64,000 nucleotides of DNA from Thermotoga profunda AZM34c06 (GTDB taxonomy: Bacteria > Thermotogota > Thermotogae > Thermotogales > DSM-5069): positions 1,135,413 through 1,199,412 of the forward strand of contig NZ_AP014510.1 in assembly GCF_000828675.1 (NCBI RefSeq). Direction: 5' to 3'. The notes beneath the pieces were generated by a model. The model did no database searches. It was not told the DNA's origin and saw only the letters and a list, made by a program, of their open reading frames with translations. Made by a program: the position numbers and the translations under genes. Numbering within the stretch: position 1 is the first letter of the stretch; each line of letters starts with the position of its first letter. Positions 28,758-38,044 of the stretch are shown here, piece after piece.

Positions 28758-30644
28758 TTGAAGTGGGAACTTGGAACTTTTGCAAAATTTGTTATCCCCG
28801 TGGAAGTCAAGATCAATGCAACTGGTGAGTGGATAGCGTATACAATCAAGAGAATTGTGACAGAACAGAACAAAACAATTAGGCAGATCGTTGTTGAAAA
28901 CCTTCAAACAAGGAGCAAATTTTTTCTTCCAGAAAACACCACGAAGCCCAGGTTTTCTTTCGATGGTAGGCAGATGGTTTTCTTGAAGAAGCAGGATGAC
29001 ATGGTGAGTATATGCCTTCTTGAACTGGATCATTTTTCGACAAAAGAAATACTGAGCTGTGAAGGTGTTTCTTTCTTAACTTGGTCGCAGGATTCAAGGA
29101 AGATAATCGTTGTACAACCCAAAAAACGTAAGGACGAAGAACTCTTCTTTGAAGATACACTACCAATCTGGTTCGATGGTAAAGGTTTCTTGGACAATAC
29201 AAAAGAGCTGATACAGATCATCGATGTCGAAAGTAATCAAGTAATCGATCAATTTGAAGAAAGAAATCTTGCCAGTGTACTTTTCTTTGAAGATTCTGTT
29301 CTGTATGCTGTAGCAGATTCGAAAGAACCATTCACCAAATTCGATGTGTTCCTTTACAAGAACGGTGAAAAGAAGACTTTGTTAGAGAAGAAGGGGCTTA
29401 TACCAACCTCGGCAAAGAATGGAAAGATCGTTTTTCTTGGTAGAGAGAACAAAACCCATTTTCAACATGACTACGTTTATCTGTACGACGGTCGATTGCA
29501 CCCAATTACAGAAAAATATGGTTTGAACAACTCTGGACATGTTGGAACTGAGATATGGGCAGCTGAAGGCGAAGCCAACCCTGTGATCACAGAAGACGGT
29601 ATTTACTTCAAGAGTGGTTTTCACGGAACGATTTTGCTACAGAAGGCAGATTTCTCAGGACAAATCAGTACTGTGTTTTCAAAAAACGGTGTCGTGACGA
29701 CTTTTGATGTCAATACCAAAGGCGATCTTGCCTTTGTCTATCTGGACTCACTCACACCTGCTGAAGTGTACGTGCTGAAATCTGGGCAACTACAAAAAGT
29801 CACATCTTTGAACGACGCTGTGATCTCACAGTTGAAGGTCAGACCTTTAGAACATTTCATCTATGAGAGCTTTGACAAAACATCTATCGACGGTTGGTAC
29901 TTAAGACCCGACAAGGTACCTGCACCAATGGTGGTCTTTGTCCATGGAGGTCCAAAAGGCGCTTACGGTGAGTGTTTGTATTTTCTTGGTCAGTTATTGA
30001 CTCAAGAGGGTTTCTACGTTCTTTACACCAATCCTCGTGGAAGCGACAATTACAGCGATGACTTTGCAGCTACCGTCAGAGGCAAGGTCGGTGTAGAAGA
30101 TTTCAAAGACATAATAGCGGGTGCGGGTGTTGAGTGGTTGATGAAGAAAGAACTAATTACCGATGTAGGTATCACTGGAATAAGTTATGGCGGGTTCATG
30201 ACAAACTGGGCGATTACCCAAACAGATTTCTTCAAAGCTGCAGTGAGCGAGAACGGTATAAGTTATTGGTTCACAAGTTATGCTTTTTCAGACATTGGAT
30301 TCTGGTTCGATAAAGCGCTGATTGGCGAAGATCCTCTGATCAGTGAGAACTATCGAAAACTCAGTCCTATCTTTCATGCTAAGAATGTCAAAACACCTCT
30401 TTTGCTCATACACAGCTTGGAAGATTACAGATGTCCACTGGATCAATCGTTCATGTACTATACTGTCTTGAAAGACCTTGGTAAAGAGGTTTATATAGCC
30501 ATTTTCAAGAAAGGTGCTCACAGTCACAGTGTGCAAGGTAGCTATAAACACAGGTTGAAGAGATACAAGTTGATAATAGAATTTTTCAAGCAAAAACTCC
30601 TGCAGAAATCTTCGGTCTTTGATTCAACCGAGATTTTCAAATAA
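28758..30644 (+). CDS. S9 family serine peptidase (acylaminoacyl-peptidase/prolyl oligopeptidase type)
   Basis: About 629 aa. The N-terminal two thirds form a beta-propeller; the C-terminal alpha/beta-hydrolase holds the catalytic triad Ser476 (GISYGG), Asp556 (HSLEDYR) and His588 (KGAHSHS). It cleaves short peptides; the propeller restricts access. No signal peptide, so cytoplasmic. GGGAGGG at 28745-28751 favours TTG 28758 (spacing 6); GTG 28755 is an alternative. It is divergent from the zur operon and followed by its own hairpin. Confidence 0.93.
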   Translation: MKWELGTFAKFVIPVEVKINATGEWIAYTIKRIVTEQNKTIRQIVVENLQTRSKFFLPENTTKPRFSFDGRQMVFLKKQDDMVSICLLELDHFSTKEILSCEGVSFLTWSQDSRKIIVVQPKKRKDEELFFEDTLPIWFDGKGFLDNTKELIQIIDVESNQVIDQFEERNLASVLFFEDSVLYAVADSKEPFTKFDVFLYKNGEKKTLLEKKGLIPTSAKNGKIVFLGRENKTHFQHDYVYLYDGRLHPITEKYGLNNSGHVGTEIWAAEGEANPVITEDGIYFKSGFHGTILLQKADFSGQISTVFSKNGVVTTFDVNTKGDLAFVYLDSLTPAEVYVLKSGQLQKVTSLNDAVISQLKVRPLEHFIYESFDKTSIDGWYLRPDKVPAPMVVFVHGGPKGAYGECLYFLGQLLTQEGFYVLYTNPRGSDNYSDDFAATVRGKVGVEDFKDIIAGAGVEWLMKKELITDVGITGISYGGFMTNWAITQTDFFKAAVSENGISYWFTSYAFSDIGFWFDKALIGEDPLISENYRKLSPIFHAKNVKTPLLLIHSLEDYRCPLDQSFMYYTVLKDLGKEVYIAIFKKGAHSHSVQGSYKHRLKRYKLIIEFFKQKLLQKSSVFDSTEIFK

Positions 30645-30666
30645 AAGGTGGGGATCTCTCCACCTT
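30645..30666 (+). terminator. Hairpin after the S9 peptidase gene
   Basis: AAGGTGGGGA pairs with TCTCCACCTT (ten pairs, one G-U) right after the stop, but the T tract (ATTATGTT) is poor. Confidence 0.55.
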
Positions 30667-30712
30667 ATTATGTTCAAAAGCATTTCAGATTAATATGAAT
30701 TTGAGAGATGCC

Positions 30713-30748
30713 GATGTAAAAAGACCACGCAGTTGTAAAAACTGCGTG
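30713..30748 (-). terminator. Rho-independent terminator of the secretin/chaperone operon
   Basis: CCACGCAGTT / AACTGCGTGG, a perfect 10-bp stem. On the minus strand it is followed by TCTTTTTAC, 27 bases after the stop at 30775. Confidence 0.88.
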
Positions 30749-30774
30749 GGATATAGCAAACTTGGCTATAGGGG

Positions 30775-31935
30775 TTAAAATCTAATGTTGAATCCGGCTA
30801 TGAGATATATCTTTCCATTCAATGAATATTCACCCCCAATTATTACGAAAACCCCATTGGTTATTTTTATCCTTCCGTCAAGCCAGATATTGATATCTGA
30901 ACTGTTATAGGCACCGAGTGTAATGGAAAAACTCTCAAAGTCAATTTGAGCGCCAACTTTCCACAGAGGTTCAACGAACTTCAGATCTGTCAAAGACAAT
31001 TTGAATGGATAGAATTCTGCGAACAATGTAAGCACATTGGAAATTTGTGAATAGTCAGATATGCCAAGTGCGATGTAAAAACCATTATCGTAGACAAATC
31101 TCACCCCGGCTCTCAAACCTTCTTTACCCACAGCGCTCTCGATTCCTACCATCATACTGAAAGGTACAATGATAAACCTTGACTGAAGCACTAATGAATC
31201 AATAATCCAAATTGAAGTACCTACTTCACCACTGAATTGAGAAAAATCAGTTCGGATAAATCCATAAACTTCACTTTCGTGATCAACGCTTGAAAAACTA
31301 AAAAGATTGGCAAATTCATCCATTCCTCCAACAAACACTATATTTTCTTTTGGTGGTTCATTTAGAAAAGATGATTTCACATATACTGCAAAATACTTCA
31401 TGCCATTCGGTGTCTTTACAGTTGCTAAGCAAATCGGTGAAAACTCTGAACCTATAAATAGTTCGTTATCCAGTAAGGTAGGATTGTATGGATCTGAAAT
31501 CACAATTTTTGTATCTACCTTTCCTTCGGTGATATTCACTGGAGTAAGCTCTATTCTGAGCCCTGCACCAGTTGTTGTACCAGTTTTAAGAGATAATTCA
31601 CTAACGCCTGCAAACAAAACCGCCGGTTTACCCAAGAGTGTGGAAACCCACGGTCGGGAATACATCTTTGTCTTTTCTTGTTTTGTTCCAACTTCGAAGG
31701 TTGCAGTGACAAAAGGAATTTTCACCAAAAGTTCCATGATAGATGGATCGTAAAGAATTCTGAATTCATAGGCAGATAGATCTGGTTTGTCCACATGAAG
31801 TTCTTTAAGATCGAATTTGTTTATGGTCTCGTCACTCAATTGAACTATTTCAAGTTGGTATATCACAACAGCTTGAGTAGCAAAGAGAAAAGAACAAAAT
31901 AAAAGCGCAGTGAGAATCAGTTTCAATCTCTTCAT
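30775..31935 (-). CDS. Exported barrel-like protein, last gene of the secretin operon
   Basis: A 386-aa protein with a signal peptide (1-19). The first half (to about 190) is beta-rich and soluble-looking. The second half is made of short amphipathic strands with alternating hydrophobic residues and ends in Phe (AGFNIRF), as outer-membrane barrels do. No family recognised. ATG 31935 follows GAGGAAGTG and comes 13 bases after the secretin stop. It may anchor or form part of the outer-membrane gate of the system; inference only. Confidence 0.7.
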   Translation of the reverse strand: MKRLKLILTALLFCSFLFATQAVVIYQLEIVQLSDETINKFDLKELHVDKPDLSAYEFRILYDPSIMELLVKIPFVTATFEVGTKQEKTKMYSRPWVSTLLGKPAVLFAGVSELSLKTGTTTGAGLRIELTPVNITEGKVDTKIVISDPYNPTLLDNELFIGSEFSPICLATVKTPNGMKYFAVYVKSSFLNEPPKENIVFVGGMDEFANLFSFSSVDHESEVYGFIRTDFSQFSGEVGTSIWIIDSLVLQSRFIIVPFSMMVGIESAVGKEGLRAGVRFVYDNGFYIALGISDYSQISNVLTLFAEFYPFKLSLTDLKFVEPLWKVGAQIDFESFSITLGAYNSSDINIWLDGRIKITNGVFVIIGGEYSLNGKIYLIAGFNIRF

Positions 31936-31948
31936 CGCTAACACTTCC

Positions 31949-33106
31949 TCACAGCACTTCTGCGCTGAGGAAGATTACAAGTTCTCTTTTGCTTTCACTA
32001 TCGGATTTCACTCCAAAAAGGTATCTCAAAATAGGTATATTTCCAAAGAATGGGAAGCCAGTATAAGAATCAGATGATTGTTCCACAGTGAGACCACTTA
32101 TTACAACTGTTTGACCACTTTGAATCGAGAGAGTTGTAGAAAGTTCACTTCTCTTTGTGGAGAGAGAACTACTCACTTGCGCTGTGGTAAAATGACTCAC
32201 ACTCGGTGCAACTGCTATCTCAAGTTCATTATTTCCAACCACTCGTGCTGTAATGTCAAGTCCTACACCAACATCCACGGTTTGTGTAGTTGCCGTCCCT
32301 TCTTCGGGTTGTATTATGATGATCTCTCTTTGTCCTACAAAAAGTCTCGCAGGTTTATTTTCCTGAACTATGATCCAGGGATCTGCCTTTATGGTCGCTT
32401 TTCGTTGCTCTTCGAGAGCTTGTATTCTGGCAACGATTGTCCCAAAAACATCTGTCTGTACAGACAATACACCAGACACCAATCCAAGAATCGTGGTCCA
32501 ATCTTCTTTGATCTGTTGATTTGCTCCAAAAGTATAACCGAATTGATCAAGCCCAAGATCAGACATTGCATCCTTTGAGACTTCCGTAACCACCACACTG
32601 ATCTTTACTTGCCTTGGTGGAAGGTCTATTTTTTGTAGATCTTCTTCAAATCTCTCTATGATCTGTTCTGGTGCCGTGATGGTTATTAAGTTGTTTTGAG
32701 TGTCGATTTTCAAAAAGGGTTCATAAAACGATGGTATAAGATTTTTGATCGAATCAACCTTTAAATATTTTGGTTTTATCGCCTTGGTTTGTGCAAGGTA
32801 TCTGAATGCAGGATTTTTTGGATCAGGTGCACCAACGAAATAAAATCCATCGACTTTTATAAAACTATACCCACCTGGCATCAAAATCATTTTCAGAGCT
32901 TTTTCAAGTGGAACTTCATTCAGTTCTATGGTGACAAAGCCGCTGACCGTAGTGTCTGCGATGATTGGTACACCAGTCTGTGCCGCAATATCAGCAAGTG
33001 CATCTAAAATATAAGTTTCCTGAAAGAAATTGGAGACAAGTGGTTCCTGTTCCCCGAAAGCCAAGAAAATCATAAAAATAGCGGCTATTACAAGCCATTT
33101 TCTCAT
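31949..33106 (-). CDS. Short secretin (PilQ/GspD-type outer-membrane channel)
   Basis: A 385-aa secretin-family protein. Signal peptide 1-18; a STN/N0-like domain at about 30-95 (DALADIAAQTGVPIIADTTVSGFVTI); an N1-like domain (about 110-170); then the secretin core with QVKISVVVTEVS, the Gly/Val-rich VGVGLDITARV and the end PFFGNIPILRYLFG typical of all secretins. It is much shorter than PilQ or GspD (usually 600-800 aa). No type II secretion or pilus motor genes are nearby. The start overlaps the upstream stop (ATGA), so it is coupled to the chaperone-like gene. Confidence 0.88.
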   Translation of the reverse strand: MRKWLVIAAIFMIFLAFGEQEPLVSNFFQETYILDALADIAAQTGVPIIADTTVSGFVTIELNEVPLEKALKMILMPGGYSFIKVDGFYFVGAPDPKNPAFRYLAQTKAIKPKYLKVDSIKNLIPSFYEPFLKIDTQNNLITITAPEQIIERFEEDLQKIDLPPRQVKISVVVTEVSKDAMSDLGLDQFGYTFGANQQIKEDWTTILGLVSGVLSVQTDVFGTIVARIQALEEQRKATIKADPWIIVQENKPARLFVGQREIIIIQPEEGTATTQTVDVGVGLDITARVVGNNELEIAVAPSVSHFTTAQVSSSLSTKRSELSTTLSIQSGQTVVISGLTVEQSSDSYTGFPFFGNIPILRYLFGVKSDSESKRELVIFLSAEVL

Positions 33107-34740
33107 TGCCCCTCTCCCCCTTCTATTTTAATTGTGCTCTTGAGTAATAATGGCTCAGATGCACCAAAATCAATTCTTGCAACTATATCATACTCACCAG
33201 GTTCAAGTTTAATTGGTATTGTAACGCTAAAAAGTCTATCGGTTTTCGGTAGAATAGGAGTTTCCTCTGTGTACGAAGCGCTGGCGATCCTTTGAGTAGT
33301 GGCTGGGAGTATGATTCCACTTTGTTCTTCTCTCGAAGGTATTCGCTTTTCTATACCAATTGTCAGTGAAGGCAAAAGATGTATGGTACCTTCGTTCTTG
33401 ACGAGTAAATCAATATCTAAACCATTCTCGGTCAACTTGACAAGCTGGAAATCAGCCAAAATTTTCTTGGTAATAGTTTCATCCGATCCAACATAAACCA
33501 ATAGATTCGCACCAAATTCAGTTTTTACATCTGCAGTGGCAGAGGAGAAAGCTATGTCAAAATAATAACCTCCAAGTGCTTCTTTTGGTGGATTGGCTGC
33601 GATTCTAATTCTTCTACTCTGATTCGGTTTGAGTTGAAATGAACCTGGATTGATCTCAATCCAATCTGGTGCTTTGGTTCGTTCTTCTGTGGGAACAAGT
33701 TCACCGTATACATCATATTCAAGAGGATAAATAAAAGTAGTTATATTTGCAACTTGCTGACCTCTGTTTGTGATTTCGACGGTCGTACTTCTGAAGGTTC
33801 CTGGTAATATCTTGAGCTCAATATTTCCAGGCTCTACGTAAAACATGGGAGCTTCACTTGATTTGGTTTGTGAGATCTTTGTTCCACCTTCTTCGACAGT
33901 GAATTCTGTTTCTATGATCGCAGGTCTATGACCACCATAGTAAATTACACCTTTGGCAAGATAAGTGCCAGTGGGAAATTGTTTTAGAGTTATACTTCTG
34001 ATCTTTACCTTTGTTTCTGGTAAAATAATTCCTCTACCAGTACCAAGAGGCATTTTAGAAATCGTTCTTCCCTCTTTTGTCTTAATTGTAAGTTCACCCG
34101 TGACCTCGACGTGTATATTACTCTTATTCCAAACAGTTACACTGAATACATTGGCATCATCACCTATCGTTTGTTTAACCTCAGCCAGTGATGGGATCTC
34201 ACCTATTTTTTGGACCTCAATATCTGTTGCATATGCTTCCATTTTTTTACGACCGGCTTCTACGGAGAGTTCAAGGAAACTCGGTATTTGAAACTGGAAC
34301 TGCGCAGCAATCCCCATCGCATCTGACATCACTTCGGGTTTTTGTGAAGGAGGCACTATTCTGAAGACGACGGCAGCATACCTACCTCCGACCGTGCCTC
34401 TTGGGACACTGACATCTACTGTCACTATTTGACCGCCTGCGGGTTGAAGTGTGAAATTGGTGGGAGTGACCTTTACCCACTTTGCAGCAGAGTAAGAAGT
34501 TGTCCCTGCCTGAACGACACTGTAATTTCCATCTATATCCTGTATGACATCAGCGACTAAAACCTCTATACCAACCGCATTGAATTCATCTGCATTCTCA
34601 AGAAAGATGTTGTAACTGAACTTATCACCCTGCGAAACTGTTTTTGTCACAACCATAGGATCGAGCCTTAAATTAAAATTTCCCTGTAAAAATGCCAAGT
34701 TTGCTAATAAAATCAAAAGAGTTATTACCATCTTTTTCAA
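33103..34740 (-). CDS. Exported Ig-like, chaperone-like protein (545 aa)
   Basis: A signal peptide (1-20) followed by about four immunoglobulin-like beta domains. Repeated features are VTPTNFTLQPAGGQIVTVDVSVPRGTVGG (about 95) and INPGSFQLKPNQSRRIRIAANPP (about 380), where a strand with PxxFxLxP is followed by GGxYxxxIxF. This pattern is seen in periplasmic chaperones and DUF916-like cell-surface proteins. I choose TTG 34740 (MKKMVITLLILLA) seven bases or so after AAGGGGTGA; GTG 34749 is the alternative. It is the first gene after the internal terminator and is coupled to the secretin. Confidence 0.75.
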   Translation of the reverse strand: MKKMVITLLILLANLAFLQGNFNLRLDPMVVTKTVSQGDKFSYNIFLENADEFNAVGIEVLVADVIQDIDGNYSVVQAGTTSYSAAKWVKVTPTNFTLQPAGGQIVTVDVSVPRGTVGGRYAAVVFRIVPPSQKPEVMSDAMGIAAQFQFQIPSFLELSVEAGRKKMEAYATDIEVQKIGEIPSLAEVKQTIGDDANVFSVTVWNKSNIHVEVTGELTIKTKEGRTISKMPLGTGRGIILPETKVKIRSITLKQFPTGTYLAKGVIYYGGHRPAIIETEFTVEEGGTKISQTKSSEAPMFYVEPGNIELKILPGTFRSTTVEITNRGQQVANITTFIYPLEYDVYGELVPTEERTKAPDWIEINPGSFQLKPNQSRRIRIAANPPKEALGGYYFDIAFSSATADVKTEFGANLLVYVGSDETITKKILADFQLVKLTENGLDIDLLVKNEGTIHLLPSLTIGIEKRIPSREEQSGIILPATTQRIASASYTEETPILPKTDRLFSVTIPIKLEPGEYDIVARIDFGASEPLLLKSTIKIEGGEGQ

Positions 34741-34765
34741 GGTACTCACCCCTTATTGTCTTTTT

Positions 34766-34794
34766 AAAAACAGTAGGGGGATAACCCCCTACTG
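34766..34794 (-). terminator. Strong terminator inside the subunit/secretin operon
   Basis: CAGTAGGGGG (34771-34780) / CCCCCTACTG (34785-34794) with a 4-base loop, followed on the minus strand by TTTTT. It separates the two subunit-like genes from the chaperone-like and secretin genes; partial read-through would leave the subunits in large excess. Confidence 0.88.
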
Positions 34795-34832
34795 CATGCT
34801 GCAAATTCAAATCACTCAGGTGCTCCACAGTC

Positions 34833-35495
34833 TTATTTAAATTCACCAGTTTCTGGGTTAATCCAAGGTTTAATTCTTTGGAGTGTAATAGTTACAGTAC
34901 CTCTTCCAACATAGTTGCTAGCAGAGTTGCAGTTCACAACTTCAATCATGTTCCACAGTTTTCTTGAAATACCTTCGTGCAGCTCTGCACTGTCTGGTAT
35001 AAAAACTCTGGATTCATTCAATAGAGTTGCCGGTACCATTTGTTCAATTTCTTCTGGCAAATTACCTAATCCATAGCCATACCATGCTGCAATCTCAGGA
35101 TTTACACTTGTCAATGGTGAGGAGGCATATGTTGGATTCTCAAAACCACTGAAGCTTATAACAATCTCTCCGTTGCTTTGAATAAAGAAACTGATGCAGT
35201 CAGTTATATACTTACCAGGTTTTCTGACATACCACAGCCACTTTGTTCCATCGACCTGCCAATTGATCCATTGTGCAACTTGAACTTCTGTTTCAACATC
35301 AAATGACCAGTTTTGTTTGTTGCATGAGCCATTTGTTGCACCAGTTTTAAATGCCCTTGCTTCTGCACGCGGATCTGTCATACTCAATGCTACCCATGTC
35401 CCGTTTACTTGCTTCCATACAGTTAACTGTGATGCACCATAAATTGTGAAAGCTGAAGCTACTACAAATACAATCAACAAAATCAGTCTTTTCAT
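34833..35495 (-). CDS. Exported beta-rich protein, candidate fibre subunit (220 aa)
   Basis: A signal peptide (1-21, MKRLILLIVFVVASAFTIYGAS) followed by VWKQVNGTWVALSM. The central block LWYVRKPGKYITD and VISFSGF is shared with the next gene upstream (LWYIRKPGKYVTN, VISFSNF), and both end in a strand of the form GT-(V/I)-T-x-TLQ. They are therefore paralogues. The pattern of a Pro-Gly turn followed by a hydrophobic strand and a balanced beta sandwich recalls TasA/camelysin-type fibre proteins; I have no direct proof. ATG 35495 follows AAAGGAGGAAA. Just upstream of a strong terminator. Confidence 0.72.
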   Translation of the reverse strand: MKRLILLIVFVVASAFTIYGASQLTVWKQVNGTWVALSMTDPRAEARAFKTGATNGSCNKQNWSFDVETEVQVAQWINWQVDGTKWLWYVRKPGKYITDCISFFIQSNGEIVISFSGFENPTYASSPLTSVNPEIAAWYGYGLGNLPEEIEQMVPATLLNESRVFIPDSAELHEGISRKLWNMIEVVNCNSASNYVGRGTVTITLQRIKPWINPETGEFK

Positions 35496-35538
35496 GTAAA
35501 ATTTCCTCCTTTCAACCCCTGTCATATAAATGTCAGAA

Positions 35539-36609
35539 TCACTTTTTGTCAACGTATACCCTTGTGTTTTGAAGTGTAAAGGTTATCGTACCTATATTTT
35601 TGTAGATACCCGACGACTGAGTTTTCAAATCTACAAGTTGATAGAAATTCAAAGACGATGAACCAGAACCAAGTGTTACAGAGTAATTGTTCAACAAAGG
35701 CGCACTGATCCAATTGAGGTTATTAACGAGATCGTCACTAATCGCATAAGAAGTCTTTATACTTTCAAACCCTATCCCCCCTTGTGGTTGAAGATGATCA
35801 AAGTTGCTGAAACTGATAACCACAGGATGTGTGCTTGTGATTTTGATTTCGAAGGCATTTGTGACGTATTTACCGGGTTTTCTTATGTACCAGAGCATCT
35901 CCGTGTTGGAAACTTCTATACACATGCCACACGGTGGTTCTCCTCCAGCCCAGGCGGTTTGTTGCTGATTATTCTTCTTCACTGAGAGGTGAAGGAGAAT
36001 GTAAACTTCGCATCCCGGAGCGCATTTAACATCTTTTGTGTCGCGATATCCGACTTTGTACTCATATGTCGTCACCATGGGATCATGTGTTGTTTTATAA
36101 GCGAATTGACCGGGATTTTGATTGCCAGATGGCTTTTGGTAACTTATTTTCAAATGAGATTCGCTTGCAAGCCATCCGTAAAGCAGTTCAAATTTGACAT
36201 AAATATAATCATCATCGTTCCATACGGTCGCTATACCTATGTTTTGATTTTGACCAGCTATGATCCCATAATAGCTATTTTGCGTATTGTTCTTGATTGT
36301 GTATTCTATGTAGTAGTACCACTGACCTTTCAATACGGAAGATTCCGACATTTGTTTTAAGGTATCAGTGGCTGGTTCCACGATAATGACCCCATTTATC
36401 CCTATCGATGTAGAAGTATTGGACGAGCCATTCTGTATACCGGGCAGGATAACCACCTCAGATACGTCTTTATTCACTCTTTGCCAAAGACCTGTAACTG
36501 GATCGTATTTATAAACTTTTGGAATATAGGAAAGTCCAATGGTGGTTATGAGAGTTAGGAGTAACATTACTAATATTTCCACAGTGAATTTACTTAGAAA
36601 TTTATCCAC
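35539..36609 (-). CDS. Exported beta-rich protein, larger paralogue of the 220-aa subunit (356 aa)
   Basis: An N-terminal hydrophobic segment (about 10-30) starts the protein; the polar N-terminus MDKFLSKF suggests either a signal anchor or a cleaved signal. Residues about 90-220 are an added domain with four cysteines in KCAPGCE and EPPCGMCIE. From about 230 it aligns with the 220-aa neighbour through LWYIRKPGKYVTN. GTG 36609 has AGGAGG eight bases upstream; GTG 36615 is too close. First gene of the operon. Possibly a tip or anchor subunit; function not known. Confidence 0.7.
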   Translation of the reverse strand: MDKFLSKFTVEILVMLLLTLITTIGLSYIPKVYKYDPVTGLWQRVNKDVSEVVILPGIQNGSSNTSTSIGINGVIIVEPATDTLKQMSESSVLKGQWYYYIEYTIKNNTQNSYYGIIAGQNQNIGIATVWNDDDYIYVKFELLYGWLASESHLKISYQKPSGNQNPGQFAYKTTHDPMVTTYEYKVGYRDTKDVKCAPGCEVYILLHLSVKKNNQQQTAWAGGEPPCGMCIEVSNTEMLWYIRKPGKYVTNAFEIKITSTHPVVISFSNFDHLQPQGGIGFESIKTSYAISDDLVNNLNWISAPLLNNYSVTLGSGSSSLNFYQLVDLKTQSSGIYKNIGTITFTLQNTRVYVDKK

Positions 36610-36672
36610 CCCCACAACCTCCTGAGTACAAATCTATCAAGAGCGTTGAAAAAATATTGATAAACCCCTGAT

Positions 36673-36705
36673 AATATGCTAAAAATATGCTAAAAATATG
36701 CTGAA
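36673..36705. repeat. Three tandem 11-bp repeats in the subunit-operon promoter region
   Basis: AATATGCTAAA at 36673-36683 and again at 36684-36694, then AATATGCTGAA at 36695-36705. One unit per helical turn. On the minus strand it ends in a -10-like TATTAT, 65 bases before the first gene of the operon. Confidence 0.7.
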
Positions 36706-36710
36706 AGAAC

Positions 36711-36736
36711 GAAAAGGGGTGAGCAAAACTCACCCC
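36711..36736 (-). terminator. Terminator of trpB2
   Basis: GGGGTGAG / CTCACCCC, an 8-bp stem with loop of five, followed on the minus strand by TTTTC, 12 bases after the trpB2 stop. It makes trpB2 monocistronic. Confidence 0.75.
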
Positions 36737-36748
36737 GAAAGGAGGGAA

Positions 36749-38017
36749 TTATACGTAGGCAGTCAGGTCGAATAATCCATGACCACTGAGGTTAAAAACT
36801 ATAACCTTTTGTGATTTTTCTTGTTTTGCTCTTTGTGCTTCTCTGATCGCACCGGCTATTGCATAAGAACTTTCTGGCGCGGGAACAATACCCTCTAATT
36901 TTGCAAAAAGTTTTGCCGCTTTGAAAACTTCTTCTTGATCTAATGCAATCGCTTCAACAAGATTTTCTTTCACCAATCTGGAGACTATCGGTGCTGCTCC
37001 ATGGTATCGAAGACCACCTGCGTGAATTTTTGGTGGAATGAAATCTTTTCCAAGTGTGTACATCTTTAAGAGTGGTGTCATACCAGCAGTATCTCCATAG
37101 TCATATTCGTAACGACCTTGAGTCAAAGATGGACATGCCGTTGGTTCACATGCCAAGAGTTTGATATCTTTTCCAGAAAGTTTATCCGGCACAAATGGCA
37201 AAACTGTGCCACCAAAATTTGAACCACCACCATGGCAACCAATAACCACATCTGGTTTTTCATTCAAGATCGCCAATTGCTTTTTAATTTCCAAACCTAT
37301 AACCGTTTGGTGCAAAAGAACGTGGTTTAGAACACTTCCAAGCGAATATTTTGTTTTTGCATCGGATAATGCGACTTCAATAGCTTCGCTAATTGCTATA
37401 CCAAGGCTCCCTGGCATATCACCGTTCTTTTCAAGCAAGGACTTACCAAAATTTGTACGATCACTCGGGCTTGGTACGACATCCCCACCAAAAAGCTTCA
37501 TCAAATATTTACGCATGGGCTTTTGTTCATAACTGATCTTCACCATGAAAACATTTACTGTCAAACCAAATTTGGCACCAGAATAACACAATGCACTTCC
37601 CCATTGACCTGCTCCAGTTTCGGTGACAAGCCTTTCTGTCCCAGAGATTTTGTTGTAATAAGCCTGAGCAAGAGCTGTATTTGTTTTATGGCTACCTGTG
37701 GGACTCGCACCTTCATACTTGTAATAAATTCTCGCTGGGGTCTGTAGAAATTCTTCAAGGTAAGTCGCTCTGAACAAAGGTGTTGGTCTAAAGACGGCAT
37801 ATTCTTCAAGAACTGGTTCTGGAATTGGAATTTCACGTTTGTCAGTAACTTCTTGCTCGATCAATGGCATTGGAAAAATTGCAGAAAGTGCATCTGGTGA
37901 CATAGGTTGTTTTGTTCTCGGATCCAAGGGAGGATCGAGTTTAAAAGGTAAATCAGCCAACACATTATACCAATGCCTTGGAATCTGGTCAACTTTCAAA
38001 TCCACCCTGATTCTCAT
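36749..38017 (-). CDS. trpB: Tryptophan synthase beta chain, TrpB2 type
   Basis: A 422-aa PLP enzyme that joins indole and L-serine to make L-tryptophan. It is the TrpB2 subtype: longer than TrpB1, with the N-terminal extension [20 protein letters not shown] and the block [11 protein letters not shown], where Lys111 binds [13 protein letters not shown] contacts the phosphate. TrpB2 usually works without TrpA, salvaging free indole or using O-phosphoserine. ATG 38017 follows AGGAGGTGG; GTG 38026 lies inside that site. No other trp gene is adjacent. Its leader contains a full Trp attenuator, which ties its role to tryptophan supply. Confidence 0.95.
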   Translation of the reverse strand: MRIRVDLKVDQIPRHWYNVLADLPFKLDPPLDPRTKQPMSPDALSAIFPMPLIEQEVTDKREIPIPEPVLEEYAVFRPTPLFRATYLEEFLQTPARIYYKYEGASPTGSHKTNTALAQAYYNKISGTERLVTETGAGQWGSALCYSGAKFGLTVNVFMVKISYEQKPMRKYLMKLFGGDVVPSPSDRTNFGKSLLEKNGDMPGSLGIAISEAIEVALSDAKTKYSLGSVLNHVLLHQTVIGLEIKKQLAILNEKPDVVIGCHGGGSNFGGTVLPFVPDKLSGKDIKLLACEPTACPSLTQGRYEYDYGDTAGMTPLLKMYTLGKDFIPPKIHAGGLRYHGAAPIVSRLVKENLVEAIALDQEEVFKAAKLFAKLEGIVPAPESSYAIAGAIREAQRAKQEKSQKVIVFNLSGHGLFDLTAYV

Positions 38018-38044
38018 AAAATCCACCTCCTGATGGTTTCAAAT

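Noticed and set aside
31949-33106. Type IV pilus or type II secretion locus
   Set aside because: Only the secretin is present; there is no ATPase, platform protein, pilin or prepilin peptidase in the flanking genes.
36673-36705. Short CRISPR-like repeat
   Set aside because: The 11-base units are contiguous with no spacers and no cas genes are present.
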